Shown here in pieces: positions 39,705 through 47,299 of a DNA stretch of 64,000 bases. The stretch comes from Ramlibacter henchirensis (lineage in GTDB: Bacteria; Pseudomonadota; Gammaproteobacteria; Burkholderiales; Burkholderiaceae_C). The notes below the pieces were generated by a model. That model saw only the letters and a list, made by a program, of their open reading frames with translations, was not told the origin of the DNA and searched no databases. The stretch covers positions 372,001 to 436,000 of the forward strand of contig NZ_SMLM01000002.1 in the NCBI RefSeq assembly GCF_004682015.1, written 5' to 3'. Both the position numbers and the translations under genes were made by a program. Position 1 is the first letter of the stretch. Every line of letters starts with the position of its first letter.

Positions 39705-40004
39705 ATGAACACACCGGCTCCCGCGAATACCACCTTGCACGATGCCGGCCGCGCGCTGTGGCTGGCGACGCTGTCGCTGATGACGGCGTTCATGCAGACG
39801 CAGGCGCCCGCGCACCGCTGCCTGATGGCGCGGCGCATCGCGCGCAACTTCGAGACGCTGCGCGAGCAGGAGTGCTTTTCGCAGGATTGCCGCCGCCAGT
39901 TCGCGCGCCTCGGCGCGCGCTGGCACGCGCAAGCCGACCGGCTCCAGGGCAAGCCGGCGCCTTCGCGCGTGCAGCGCGTGCTGGGGCTCATCGGGCTCGG
40001 CTGA
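39705..40004 (+). CDS. Hypothetical protein, 99 aa
   Basis: This protein is not recognised. It has 99 residues: a mildly hydrophobic helix (about 17-32, RALWLATLSLMTAFMQ), then a basic helical part (HRCLMARRIARNFETLREQE) and two Cys (ECFSQDC). An in-frame ATG at 39681 would add eight residues. TAGCAT at 39677-39682 could be a -10 box giving a 15-nt leader. It sits between a KGG gene and the Ku gene on the same strand. Confidence 0.6.
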   Translation: MNTPAPANTTLHDAGRALWLATLSLMTAFMQTQAPAHRCLMARRIARNFETLREQECFSQDCRRQFARLGARWHAQADRLQGKPAPSRVQRVLGLIGLG

Positions 40005-40041
40005 GCTTGCTTCGGGCCGCCACACCAGCAGACTTCGATCC

Positions 40042-41064
40042 ATGGCTGCAGCGAAGAAATCCTCCTCGTCGTCCCGCGAGTCCTCGTCCAAGGGCATGGC
40101 CCCCACGTCCACGCGCTCGCTGTGGAAGGGCGCGATCACGTTCGGGCTGGTGCACATCCCGATCGGCCTGTACTCCGCCACCGCCGAGAGCGGCGTCGAC
40201 TTCGACTGGCTCGACCGGCGCACCATGGACCCGGTGGGCTACAAGCGCGTCAACAAGAAGACCGGCAAGGAGATCGACAAGGAGGACATCGTGAAGGGCG
40301 TGAAGTGGCATGGCGGCGACTACGTCGTGCTCAGCCCGGAGGAGATCCAGGCCGCGTATCCGCGGACCACGCAGACCATCGAGATCGAGGCCTTCGTCGA
40401 CGCCGACGAGGTGCCCTTCGTGTACCTGGAGCGGCCGTACTACGTCGGGCCGGTGAACAAGGGCGACAAGGTCTACGCGCTGCTGCGCGAGGCGCTCAAG
40501 CAGACGCACAAGGTGGGCATCGCCAAGGTGGTGATCCAGACCAAGCAGCACCTCGCGGTGCTGATCCCCTGCGGGCCGGCGCTGATCCTGAACCTGCTGC
40601 GCTGGGGCGGCGAGATCCGCTCCTGGGAAGACCTGAAGCTGCCGCCTTCCGACGCCAAGGCCGCTGGAGTGAAGGAAGCCGAGCTGAACATGGCCAAGCA
40701 GCTGATCGAGGGCATGAGCGCCAACTGGAGCGCCGACCAGTTCCGCGATTCCTTCAAGGAAGAGATCATGAAGCTGGTCGAGGCCAAGGCCCAGGCCGGC
40801 GAAACCGAACACGTGACGCCGATCGAGAAGGCGCCCACCGGCGGCGCCGACGTGATCGACCTGACCGAGCTGCTCAAGCGCAGCCTGCAAGGTGCTGGGC
40901 GCGGCGCCGCGGCCGCTCCTGCCCCAGCCCCCGCGCGCAAGAGTGCGGCCCGCAGCAGCGAGAAGGCGGTTGCGAAGGGCAGCGCGGACAAGCGCAAGGC
41001 GGCGGACAAGTCCAGGCCCGCAAAGTCCGCGACAACCAAGAGCCGCACGCGCCGGGCAGCCTGA
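40042..41064 (+). CDS. ku: Ku protein (non-homologous end joining)
   Basis: The 340-residue bacterial Ku homodimerises around broken DNA ends and recruits LigD. The core begins STRSLWKGAITFGLVHIPIG and includes DPVGYKRVNKKTGKEI, VDADEVPFVYLERPYYV and the family C-terminal region. A Ser-rich N-terminal extension (residues 1-24) and a Lys/Ala-rich tail (from about 285), which probably binds DNA, flank it. No ligD lies in the window. The gene is flanked by two KGG stress genes, in keeping with a stationary-phase or desiccation role. Confidence 0.95.
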   Translation: MAAAKKSSSSSRESSSKGMAPTSTRSLWKGAITFGLVHIPIGLYSATAESGVDFDWLDRRTMDPVGYKRVNKKTGKEIDKEDIVKGVKWHGGDYVVLSPEEIQAAYPRTTQTIEIEAFVDADEVPFVYLERPYYVGPVNKGDKVYALLREALKQTHKVGIAKVVIQTKQHLAVLIPCGPALILNLLRWGGEIRSWEDLKLPPSDAKAAGVKEAELNMAKQLIEGMSANWSADQFRDSFKEEIMKLVEAKAQAGETEHVTPIEKAPTGGADVIDLTELLKRSLQGAGRGAAAAPAPAPARKSAARSSEKAVAKGSADKRKAADKSRPAKSATTKSRTRRAA

Positions 41065-41111
41065 GGGTTCGCGCAGATTCCCGCGGCGTTCCGAGCGCGA
41101 ACGAACCCCCA

Positions 41112-41139
41112 AGAAAAAACCCCGGCACGAGGCCGGGGT
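41112..41139 (-). terminator. Rho-independent terminator of the minus-strand KGG gene
   Basis: On the minus strand a perfect 8-bp stem (ACCCCGGC / GCCGGGGT) is followed by TTTTTTCTT, 23 bp after the KGG stop. The same stem also lies about 50 bp after the convergent Ku gene. Confidence 0.85.
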
Positions 41140-41161
41140 CGGAGATCCGCAATGGATGGGT

Positions 41162-41395
41162 TCAGGCGCTGGGGTTGCTGCCTTCGCTGCTGGCCGCCGG
41201 GCGGGCTTCCGCGGCACGGCGGGTGCGCACCTCCACGCTGCGGCGCGCTGCCGCACGGGCCTCCTCGCGGGAGAACTGGTGGGCACGGCCGGCGGCATGG
41301 GCGGTGCGGCCGCCGAGCGCCGCAACCTGCTTCATCTTCTCGGGATCGAGGAGGGCGAAACCGCGCTTGCGAGGGGTATCCGTGGGCTGGGTCAT
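41162..41395 (-). CDS. KGG-motif stress-induced protein
   Basis: The 77-residue protein contains GFALLDPEKMKQVAALGGRT and HQFSREEARAAARR, matching the KGG protein at 39350-39589 in order and spacing, followed by a basic and Ala/Glu-rich tail. AGGAG eight bases before the ATG supports the start. A GTCCTAC motif lies 54 nt upstream. The protein is probably a cytosolic protective protein of stationary phase or desiccation. Confidence 0.8.
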   Translation of the reverse strand: MTQPTDTPRKRGFALLDPEKMKQVAALGGRTAHAAGRAHQFSREEARAAARRSVEVRTRRAAEARPAASSEGSNPSA

Positions 41396-41449
41396 GGGTG
41401 GGCTCCTGGTGAAAGGTGCCCATCCTTGGCCAAGCTCAGCGGCCTCTTT

Positions 41450-41456
41450 GTAGGAC
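41450..41456 (-). promoter_or_regulatory. GTCCTAC motif upstream of KGG gene
   Basis: GTCCTACAA reads on the minus strand, ending 54 nt before the KGG ATG at 41395. E. coli yciG, a KGG gene, is RpoS-dependent, so a stress-sigma -10 element is one reading. Confidence 0.4.
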
Positions 41457-41652
41457 AGCGCCTCACGTGGAAGTCGGCACCTGTCGCAAGCCTGTCGGAA
41501 GGCACTGGACGCGGCGTCGGATTAAACCATTCGACTGCTCAGCCAGTCCGGTCGCGGCGAGACTCGGCCGTTTTCACCGCTTTTCACGCATCCGCAAGGG
41601 ACGTAACAGGCCTGCCCGCCCGGCGCACCGGTTTGGTCCGCAGAATGGTCCG

Positions 41653-42051
41653 ATGGACACCCCAGAGCTCAATCCACAGCAGCGCGCGGAACTCCAGCAG
41701 CAACTGACGCGGCGCGAGGACGAACTGAAGCAGTCGATCGCCCGGTTGCGAGAGAACATCGCGGGGCCGGGCGCGGGCGGCGGCGGTTCGGACGTGCGCG
41801 ACTCCGTCGAGGACGGTGACGCGCGCATGGCGGCCAGCGTTGACCTGGTGCAGCTGCAGCGGCAGGAGGACGAGTTGCGCGAGGTGCGCCACGCGCGCGA
41901 CCGGATGCGCAGCGGCGACTACGGGCGCTGCGAGGAATGCGATGAGCCCATCCCGCTGGCGCGGCTGAATGTCCGGCCCGCGGCGCGCTTCTGCCTGAAG
42001 CACGAGCAGGCCTGGGAGAAGGCGCACCCAGGCGCGGCCGTCGCGTCCTGA
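41653..42051 (+). CDS. TraR/DksA family zinc-finger protein
   Basis: The 132-residue protein has a long N-terminal helical hairpin (about 10-85) with an acidic tip (DSVEDGDARM) and a C-terminal zinc finger CEEC-x17-CLKH, in which the fourth Cys of DksA is replaced by His. DksA-like proteins insert into the RNA polymerase secondary channel and modulate initiation, some with ppGpp. This one is not the housekeeping DksA, which is usually longer at its N-terminus. It is divergent from the KGG gene and may act in the same stress response. Confidence 0.85.
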   Translation: MDTPELNPQQRAELQQQLTRREDELKQSIARLRENIAGPGAGGGGSDVRDSVEDGDARMAASVDLVQLQRQEDELREVRHARDRMRSGDYGRCEECDEPIPLARLNVRPAARFCLKHEQAWEKAHPGAAVAS

Positions 42052-42069
42052 CGCTTGATTCGCGGACAC

Positions 42070-42093
42070 TGGCGACACGCTAGAGTGTCGCCA
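42070..42093. promoter_or_regulatory. Palindromic operator or hairpin directly before otnK
   Basis: TGGCGACAC and GTGTCGCCA are exact complements separated by six bases, and the right arm ends 2 nt before the otnK ATG. TAGAGT (42081-42086), a possible -10 box, lies across its centre. There is no room for a Shine-Dalgarno, so the site is probably a repressor operator over a promoter with a very short or absent leader. Confidence 0.55.
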
Positions 42094-42095
42094 CC

Positions 42096-43370
42096 ATGAG
42101 TTCGCCCCTGCTGCTCGGCTGCATCGCCGACGACTTCACCGGCGCCACCGACCTGGCCAACAACCTCGTGCGCGCGGGCATGCGTGCCGTGCAGACGATC
42201 GGCGTGCCGCAAACGCCGGTCGACGACGTCGATGCCGTCGTGATCGCGCTGAAGTCGCGCACCATCCCCGCCGCCCACGCGGTGACGCAATCGCTCGCCG
42301 CGATGCGATGGTTGCAGGAGCGCGGCTGCCGCCACTTCTATTTCAAGGTCTGTTCCACCTTCGACTCGACACCGGCCGGCAACATCGGCCCGGTCGCGGA
42401 AGCGCTGGCCGATGCGCTCGGCGCCGATTTCTCCTGCGTCACGCCGGCCTTTCCGGAGAACGGCCGCACCATCTACCAGGGCCACCTGTTCGTCGGCGAC
42501 GTGCTGCTCAGCGACTCGGGCATGCGCCAGCATCCGCTCACGCCCATGACCGACGCGAACCTGGTGCGCGTGATGCAGGCGCAATGCAGGTCGAGCCGCG
42601 TCGGGTTGGTGCCGCACGAGGTGGTCGCGCGCGGCAGCGAGGCCATTCGCGAACGCATCGCCGTGCTGCGATCGAAGGGATTCCGCTTCGGCATCGTGGA
42701 CGCGATCGGCAACCAGGACCTGATGGCGCTGGGCCGCGCGGTGGCCGATGCGCCGCTGATGGTGGCGGGCTCTGGCCTCGCCATCGCGCTGCCGACGAAC
42801 CACGGCTTGGCGCCCTCTTCCGACGCCGCGCGTCTGCCGGGCGCCGAAGGCGCGAGCGCGGTGGTGTCGGGCAGCTGTTCGGCCGCGACGCAGGAGCAGG
42901 TGCGTCAGTTCACCGGGCTCGGGCTGCCGTCCTTCGCGATCGATCCGCTGCGCGTCGCCGCCGGTGAAGACGTGGCGGCGCAAGCGCTTCGCTGGGCGGG
43001 CGAGCACCTGGGCGATCAGCCGCTGCTGGTCTACTCCACGGCAGCGCCGGATGCGGTGCGCGCCGTGCAGCAGTCGGTCGGTGGCACGCGCGCGGGCGAA
43101 ATGATCGAACAGACGCTGGCGGCGATCACGGCCGGACTCGTGCGGCTGGGCGTGCGCCGTCTCGTCGTGGCGGGAGGCGAAACCTCCGGCGCGGCGGTGC
43201 AGGCACTCGGCGTGCGCCAGTTGCGCATCGGAGCGCAGATCGATCCCGGCGTGCCCTGGTGCTTCGCGAATGCAGGCGCATGCGAAGGCGCGGGCGTCCA
43301 CCTGGCGCTCAAGTCGGGTAACTTCGGCACGCGCGACTTCTTCATCAAGGCCTTCGACCTGCTCAAATGA
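42096..43370 (+). CDS. otnK: 3-oxo-tetronate kinase
   Basis: The 424-residue kinase belongs to the four-carbon acid sugar kinase family (N-terminal DUF1537 domain, C-terminal nucleotide-binding domain). The N-terminus LLGCIADDFTGATDLANNLV and HFYFKVCSTFDSTPAGNIGP are family signatures; VAGGETSGAAVQALGVRQ belongs to the C-terminal half. It phosphorylates 3-oxo-tetronate at O4 during D- or L-threonate/erythronate breakdown. Its stop overlaps the start of otnC (ATGA). The palindrome at 42070-42093 is probably its control site. Confidence 0.92.
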   Translation: MSSPLLLGCIADDFTGATDLANNLVRAGMRAVQTIGVPQTPVDDVDAVVIALKSRTIPAAHAVTQSLAAMRWLQERGCRHFYFKVCSTFDSTPAGNIGPVAEALADALGADFSCVTPAFPENGRTIYQGHLFVGDVLLSDSGMRQHPLTPMTDANLVRVMQAQCRSSRVGLVPHEVVARGSEAIRERIAVLRSKGFRFGIVDAIGNQDLMALGRAVADAPLMVAGSGLAIALPTNHGLAPSSDAARLPGAEGASAVVSGSCSAATQEQVRQFTGLGLPSFAIDPLRVAAGEDVAAQALRWAGEHLGDQPLLVYSTAAPDAVRAVQQSVGGTRAGEMIEQTLAAITAGLVRLGVRRLVVAGGETSGAAVQALGVRQLRIGAQIDPGVPWCFANAGACEGAGVHLALKSGNFGTRDFFIKAFDLLK

Positions 43371-44017
43371 ACGAAGACTTCGCCCGCCGCGAGATCTGCC
43401 GCGTGGGCCGCAGCCTGTTCGAACGCGGCTACGTGCATGCCATCGCCGGCAACATCAGCGTGCGGCTGGCCGACGGCTTCCTGATCACGCCGACCGATGC
43501 CTGCCTGGGTTTCCTGGAGCCCGACGCACTGGCCAGGGTGGACGCGCAGGGGCGGCAGGTCGGCGGCGAACGCGCCAGCAAGACGCTCGCGCTGCACCGG
43601 CGCATCTACGACGCGGCGCCGGAAGCGCGCTGCGTGATCCACACGCACAGCACGCATTGCGTCGCGCTGACGCTGCAGCCCTGCGAGGGCGATCTGCTGC
43701 CGCCTATCACGCCCTACTACGTGATGAAGGTCGGCCACGTCCCGGTGATTCCGTACCACCGGCCGGGCGATCCCGCGGTCGGCGAACTCGTCGCCGGCCA
43801 GATCGAGCAGCACCGGCAGCGGGGCACGCCGCTGCGCGCGGTCATGCTCGAAAGACTGGGGCCCAACGTCTGGCACGAGACGCCGGCAGGCGCGATGGCA
43901 ACCCTCGAGGAACTGGAAGAGACGGCTCGCCTCTGGCTGCTGGCGCAGCCCCGGCCGCGACCGCTGACGGAGGCGCAGATCGATGAACTGCGCACCGCCT
44001 TCGGCGCTCGTTGGTGA
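43367..44017 (+). CDS. otnC: 3-oxo-tetronate 4-phosphate decarboxylase (class II aldolase family)
   Basis: The 216-residue enzyme of the class II aldolase/adducin family converts 3-oxo-tetronate 4-phosphate to dihydroxyacetone phosphate and CO2. Zinc-binding His residues are in VIHTHSTHCVAL, with a third in the C-terminal part; AGNISVRLADGFLITPT is the N-terminal signature. It is translationally coupled to otnK (ATGA overlap). The matching dehydrogenase and the isomerase OtnI are not in the window. Confidence 0.92.
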   Translation: MNEDFARREICRVGRSLFERGYVHAIAGNISVRLADGFLITPTDACLGFLEPDALARVDAQGRQVGGERASKTLALHRRIYDAAPEARCVIHTHSTHCVALTLQPCEGDLLPPITPYYVMKVGHVPVIPYHRPGDPAVGELVAGQIEQHRQRGTPLRAVMLERLGPNVWHETPAGAMATLEELEETARLWLLAQPRPRPLTEAQIDELRTAFGARW

Positions 44018-44036
44018 ACCAGGCCTGCGAACGAGT

Positions 44037-44321
44037 TCAAGGCTTGCGGCCGAGGATCTCGCCGATGCTGGCGCGCGGCTCGGCCAAGGGATCGGGCTGC
44101 GCCGGCGATCCGGCGTCGGACGGGCTCTCGCCGCGCTCCGCGCCCGCGTTGGCTTCGGGCTTGGCCGGCATGCCCACCTCGGCGCCTCCGCCCGTGAGGC
44201 TGTGCGTGCCGATCGGCGAAGAGTTGGCCTTGCCGCGCTTCTCGTCGGCCGGATGCCAGGGTTCCGCTTCCTTGCTGCCGGGGCGGTCGGAGCGACCGTC
44301 GTTCGAGCGGTTTTCGTTCAT
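44037..44321 (-). CDS. Hypothetical hydrophilic protein, 94 aa
   Basis: The 94-residue protein is low in complexity, rich in Pro, Glu, Gly and Ser, without hydrophobic segments and probably disordered (SNDGRSDRPGSKEAEPWHPA at the start, IGEILGRKP at the end). AGGAG seven bases before the ATG supports the call. The function is unknown; its place among short stress-type genes and its hydrophilicity fit a protective or regulatory small protein, which is only an inference. Confidence 0.55.
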   Translation of the reverse strand: MNENRSNDGRSDRPGSKEAEPWHPADEKRGKANSSPIGTHSLTGGGAEVGMPAKPEANAGAERGESPSDAGSPAQPDPLAEPRASIGEILGRKP

Positions 44322-44555
44322 CGCTGCTCCTTGGGGTTGAGGCGACGGCTCCCCGCCGCGTGCAGTCCATTGTTCGAGGCGCAGCTCGCGCGGCTTGTCG
44401 GTGCCGTTCGGCGGCCCGGGTCAGCGGAGCGCCGCGACGGCGCGGACTCAAGCAGAGTCGCGCTGGAGTGCGGCTGGTCGTCCTGTCGAGCCCACACCCC
44501 GCAGTCGCGGCTCGGCGACGGCTCTGGCAAACCGCTGACCTTGGGCACCGCGAGC

Positions 44556-44562
44556 GTCCTAC
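44556..44562 (+). promoter_or_regulatory. GTCCTAC motif upstream of small membrane protein gene
   Basis: GTCCTACAC reads on the plus strand, ending 34 nt before the ATG at 44597. Confidence 0.35.
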
Positions 44563-44596
44563 ACGGTGCCCGAAAGGACGTGGAGACGATTTCCGC

Positions 44597-44755
44597 ATGA
44601 CCACCCCCGTCCAGGCCCATTTCAGCGAAACCTGGTGGAACGACTCCGGCCCGGTTGACGATGAGCGGCCCGGCGGCCTCGGCCTCTGGGCGCTGATCGT
44701 GCTGCTGTCGATCGCGCCGGGGGTGGGGGTGCTGCTGACGATCCTGCTGGACTGA
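44597..44755 (+). CDS. Small single-pass membrane protein, 52 aa
   Basis: This reading frame encodes 52 residues: a polar N-terminus (MTTPVQAHFSETWWNDSGP) and a C-terminal membrane helix (about 28-50, LGLWALIVLLSIAPGVGVLL). GGAG lies about 11 bases before the ATG. The function is unknown. A sense GTCCTAC motif 34 nt upstream links it to the other short genes in the window. Confidence 0.55.
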   Translation: MTTPVQAHFSETWWNDSGPVDDERPGGLGLWALIVLLSIAPGVGVLLTILLD

Positions 44756-44762
44756 GACGGCC

Positions 44763-44942
44763 CTATTCCGCGCGGCCGGGCTCCAGGTCGAAACCGCTCC
44801 AGCGACTTTCCGACGGCTCGAAATCGCTCTCCCGAAAAGGCGCCGACGGCGCCTGCACGCCGCAGATGCGGTGCAGCAGGCCGGCGAATACCTTCCGGTG
44901 CGTGGGCGGCGGTTCGAAGTCGTCGAGGCCGGTGTCTTCCAT
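44763..44942 (-). CDS. Small acidic hypothetical protein, 59 aa
   Basis: The frame encodes 59 residues (MEDTGLDDFEPPPTHRKVFA ... SRWSGFDLEPGRAE), soluble and acidic with two similar DFEP/DLEP ends. GGAGGA lies eight bases before the ATG at 44942, a strong ribosome binding site that makes the call likely. A GTCCTAC motif lies 59 nt upstream. It is convergent with the small membrane protein gene, 7 bp between stops. The function is unknown. Confidence 0.55.
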   Translation of the reverse strand: MEDTGLDDFEPPPTHRKVFAGLLHRICGVQAPSAPFRESDFEPSESRWSGFDLEPGRAE

Positions 44943-45340
44943 GGTTGTGTCCTCCTTGCTGAGTCAGGCGCAGATGGTGGCCGCGCGGGTGTGACTCGGC
45001 TGTAGGACAGGGACGGCAACGTGCCGGAAGCGGTGCGGAGGAGCCGCAGCTCGCTGCAACGTACCGTAAAGGATGTGAGCACCCGCCCGCATGCGCAGCG
45101 GGATTGCCTCTTTTTTAGGCAGAACGTCGAAAGCGAATGTCCACGCAAGCTTTGCTGGGAAGCACAGGGCTTTCCCACAGAGTTGTCCACCGCGGCTGTG
45201 AGTTTTCTCCTACCTTCGGGTTGGCGGGCGGCTGTCAAGGACGCTCTTCCTTTGCAGAACCGCGTCAGGGGTGCCGGGCGGATCAGCCGTGGCAGGTTTG
45301 CAGCACTCGCCACCGCCCTGAGCGGTATGCGCCGCTTGCT
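44943..45340. other. Intergenic region without recognised gene
   Basis: This 398-bp stretch lies between two minus-strand genes. It contains the GTCCTAC motif at 45002 and otherwise no gene, repeat or clear terminator. An open frame at 45021-45437 on the plus strand lacks protein-like composition and runs into the antisense of the GH12 gene tail. Confidence 0.5.
45002..45008 (-). promoter_or_regulatory. GTCCTAC motif upstream of small acidic protein gene
   Basis: GTCCTACAG reads on the minus strand, ending 59 nt before the ATG at 44942. Confidence 0.35.
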
Positions 45341-47299
45341 TTACGGTGGCAGCGCCGTCGCCTGCAGCGGTATCGCCGGCGGTGCCTGCGGCGGTATCGC
45401 TGCCGCTGCCTGCGGTGGTACCGGTGGCGACGCCTGAGCGGGTAGCCCCGCCGCCTGAGGCGGTAGCGCCGGTCCTGCGGGATTGCCCGGGGTTGCCAAG
45501 CCGGCGGGATCTGGCGGAGCGCCCGTGCCGGGCGCTCCGCCGGTGCCGGGACCGGGGTTCGTGCCAGCACCCGGAGCCGAGCCGGTGGTCGTGCCCGTGG
45601 TCGTGCCCGTGGTCGTGGCAGTGCCCGTGGGCGTGATCGTGGGCGTGCCGGCGGGCGTGCCTGCAGGTGTCACGGTGGTCGTGCCACTGGTTGTGCCTGT
45701 GGGTGTCACGGTGGCCGTGCCCGTCGTTGCGCCCGTGGGTGTGACGGTGGCTGTCCCTGTAGTTGTGCCCGTGGGGGTGACGGTCGATGTACCTGAAGTC
45801 GTGCCCGTGGGTGTCACCGTGGTCGTGCCTGTGGTTGTGCCCGTGGGGGTGACCGTGGGTGTACCAGTAGCTGTGCCCGTGGGCGTGGGCGTGGGCGTGG
45901 CCGTGCCGCCGGTATTCGCGCCAGTGCCGCCTGTGTTCGTGCCAGAGCCGGGGCCCGAGTTGCTGCCGTGGCCGTGACCCTTGCCCCTGTCGTCCCGGTC
46001 CCTGTCCCTGTCCGCCTTCTTGTCCTGGTCCGGCTTCTTGCCACCGCTGTTGTTGCCGCCAGGGGCCGCCTGGCCGCCCGTGCCCGTGTTGCCGCCCGTG
46101 CTGGCGCTGCCGCCGGAACCCGAGTTGCCGCCCGTGCCGGCGTTGCCGCCCGTGCCGGTGTTGCCGCCCGTGCCGGGGTTCGCTGTGCCCGCACCGGGCT
46201 TGGCAGGATTGCCGGCATTCTGGCCCGTGTGCGCACCGCCATAGCCGCCAGTGAAGCCACCGCCGTGGATCAGGCCGGTGTTGTTCCTGGGGAACGTGAC
46301 CACGCCGGCGCTGATGCCCGACGCCGCGCCCGCCGAAACCTTGTAGTCGTACACGGTGATGTCGCCGCTGCCGACCACCGGCTCGACGCCCAGCTCGGCG
46401 CTGACCACGAACTCGTTTCCCTCGGCCCACCGCTGGCCGCAAGGGTCGGTCCGGGTCGCGATGTGGTTCACGATCGCGCTGAGGTCGATCTCGCCCGGCC
46501 CGACCGGCATTTCAGCCGGTACGAAGGCGATCAGCTTCCAGCCCGTCTTGCCATAGCTGCCGTTGATCGTGCCGAAGTTGTAGCGGCTGCAGCCGTCGCC
46601 GTCCTTGAAGATGTAGACGTGGAACAGCCTGCCGTTGATGGAGACATCGTGGTCGTACCAGGCCGGGTTGCGTCCGCCGGGCGCCTTGTGGGCGCCGTAG
46701 CCCCCCCAGTAGTCCAGCGGGATCATGATCTCGTGCGTGATCGACGAGTTGAACCAGCCCGTGTCCTGCTTCGAACTGGATTGCAGCCAGAGATCGAACG
46801 TGAGTTGGCCCTGGCCCGTCGGCGTTTCGTTGTGCTGGAACGCGAACTTGGCCTTGAGCGGCGCGAGCGGGATCTGCAAGGGGAAGAATCCGCCTCCGCT
46901 GTCGGGATACCCCGCATGTCCGGGCTTGCGGCCGTAGACGGCGGCCGGAAACGACTTGACCTCGGTGCTGCCCTGCGGCCAGGTCCACTTCATGCGGAAC
47001 GCCACTTCCCCGTTGGGGCCAACGCCCTGGCCCGCTCCGACGCCCTGGTAGTACTGGCCGTCGGCGATCGAACCCTGGCCCCATCGGTTGTCGACGATCC
47101 AGTACGGATCTGCGGGCGTTCCCGCGGGCAACCACTGCTCCGCTTTCGAGCCGACCGAGACGTTCGGTGCTTGCGCCGACGCGCCGGCGGCCAGCAATGC
47201 GAGGCATGCCGCTGCTCCAAAGGCCCGGAAGTTCCCGCGGGATCGGCCCGCCGGCTGTCGAGGCGCAAGACGGCCTGAAGAGGTGTTCTTGTTCGTCAT
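45341..47299 (-). CDS. Secreted GH12-like glycoside hydrolase with long Thr/Pro/Gly repeat tail
   Basis: The 652-residue protein has a signal peptide (about 24-43, cut after ASAQA) and a catalytic domain (about 50-325) like GH12 endoglucanases/xyloglucanases: YWIVDNRWGQG, THEIMIPLDYWGGYG with candidate nucleophile E190, and LGVEPVVGSG with candidate acid/base E306. A Gly/Asn/Thr linker, a charged stretch (DQDKKADRDRDRDDRGKG), 12-residue TVTPTGTTTGTT repeats and a PPQA-rich end follow. The ATG at 47299 is preferred over a GTG two codons earlier because GGAG lies five bases upstream. The likely substrate is a beta-1,4-glucan; the tail may be glycosylated or span the cell surface. Confidence 0.75.
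   Translation of the reverse strand: MTNKNTSSGRLAPRQPAGRSRGNFRAFGAAACLALLAAGASAQAPNVSVGSKAEQWLPAGTPADPYWIVDNRWGQGSIADGQYYQGVGAGQGVGPNGEVAFRMKWTWPQGSTEVKSFPAAVYGRKPGHAGYPDSGGGFFPLQIPLAPLKAKFAFQHNETPTGQGQLTFDLWLQSSSKQDTGWFNSSITHEIMIPLDYWGGYGAHKAPGGRNPAWYDHDVSINGRLFHVYIFKDGDGCSRYNFGTINGSYGKTGWKLIAFVPAEMPVGPGEIDLSAIVNHIATRTDPCGQRWAEGNEFVVSAELGVEPVVGSGDITVYDYKVSAGAASGISAGVVTFPRNNTGLIHGGGFTGGYGGAHTGQNAGNPAKPGAGTANPGTGGNTGTGGNAGTGGNSGSGGSASTGGNTGTGGQAAPGGNNSGGKKPDQDKKADRDRDRDDRGKGHGHGSNSGPGSGTNTGGTGANTGGTATPTPTPTGTATGTPTVTPTGTTTGTTTVTPTGTTSGTSTVTPTGTTTGTATVTPTGATTGTATVTPTGTTSGTTTVTPAGTPAGTPTITPTGTATTTGTTTGTTTGSAPGAGTNPGPGTGGAPGTGAPPDPAGLATPGNPAGPALPPQAAGLPAQASPPVPPQAAAAIPPQAPPAIPLQATALPP
45625..45900 (-). 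repeat. 36-bp tandem repeats in the GH12-like gene
   Basis: About six clear and two degenerate copies of a 36-bp unit encode TVTPTGTTTGTT-type dodecapeptides. The DNA copies have diverged at third positions and at some Thr/Ser/Ala codons, so the array is old or under selection for protein sequence. Confidence 0.85.

Noticed and set aside
45165-45195. DnaA-box-like sequence (TTTCCCACAGAG, TTGTCCACC)
   Set aside because: No cluster of boxes, AT-rich element or dnaA/parA gene is near; two weak matches are expected by chance.
45625-45900. 36-bp repeats as a CRISPR array
   Set aside because: The units are contiguous without unique spacers, lie in frame in a coding sequence and encode dodecapeptides; no cas genes are present.
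45968-47278. Long plus-strand frame opposite the GH12-like gene
   Set aside because: No homology or ribosome binding site; the minus strand encodes a signal peptide and a recognisable catalytic domain.
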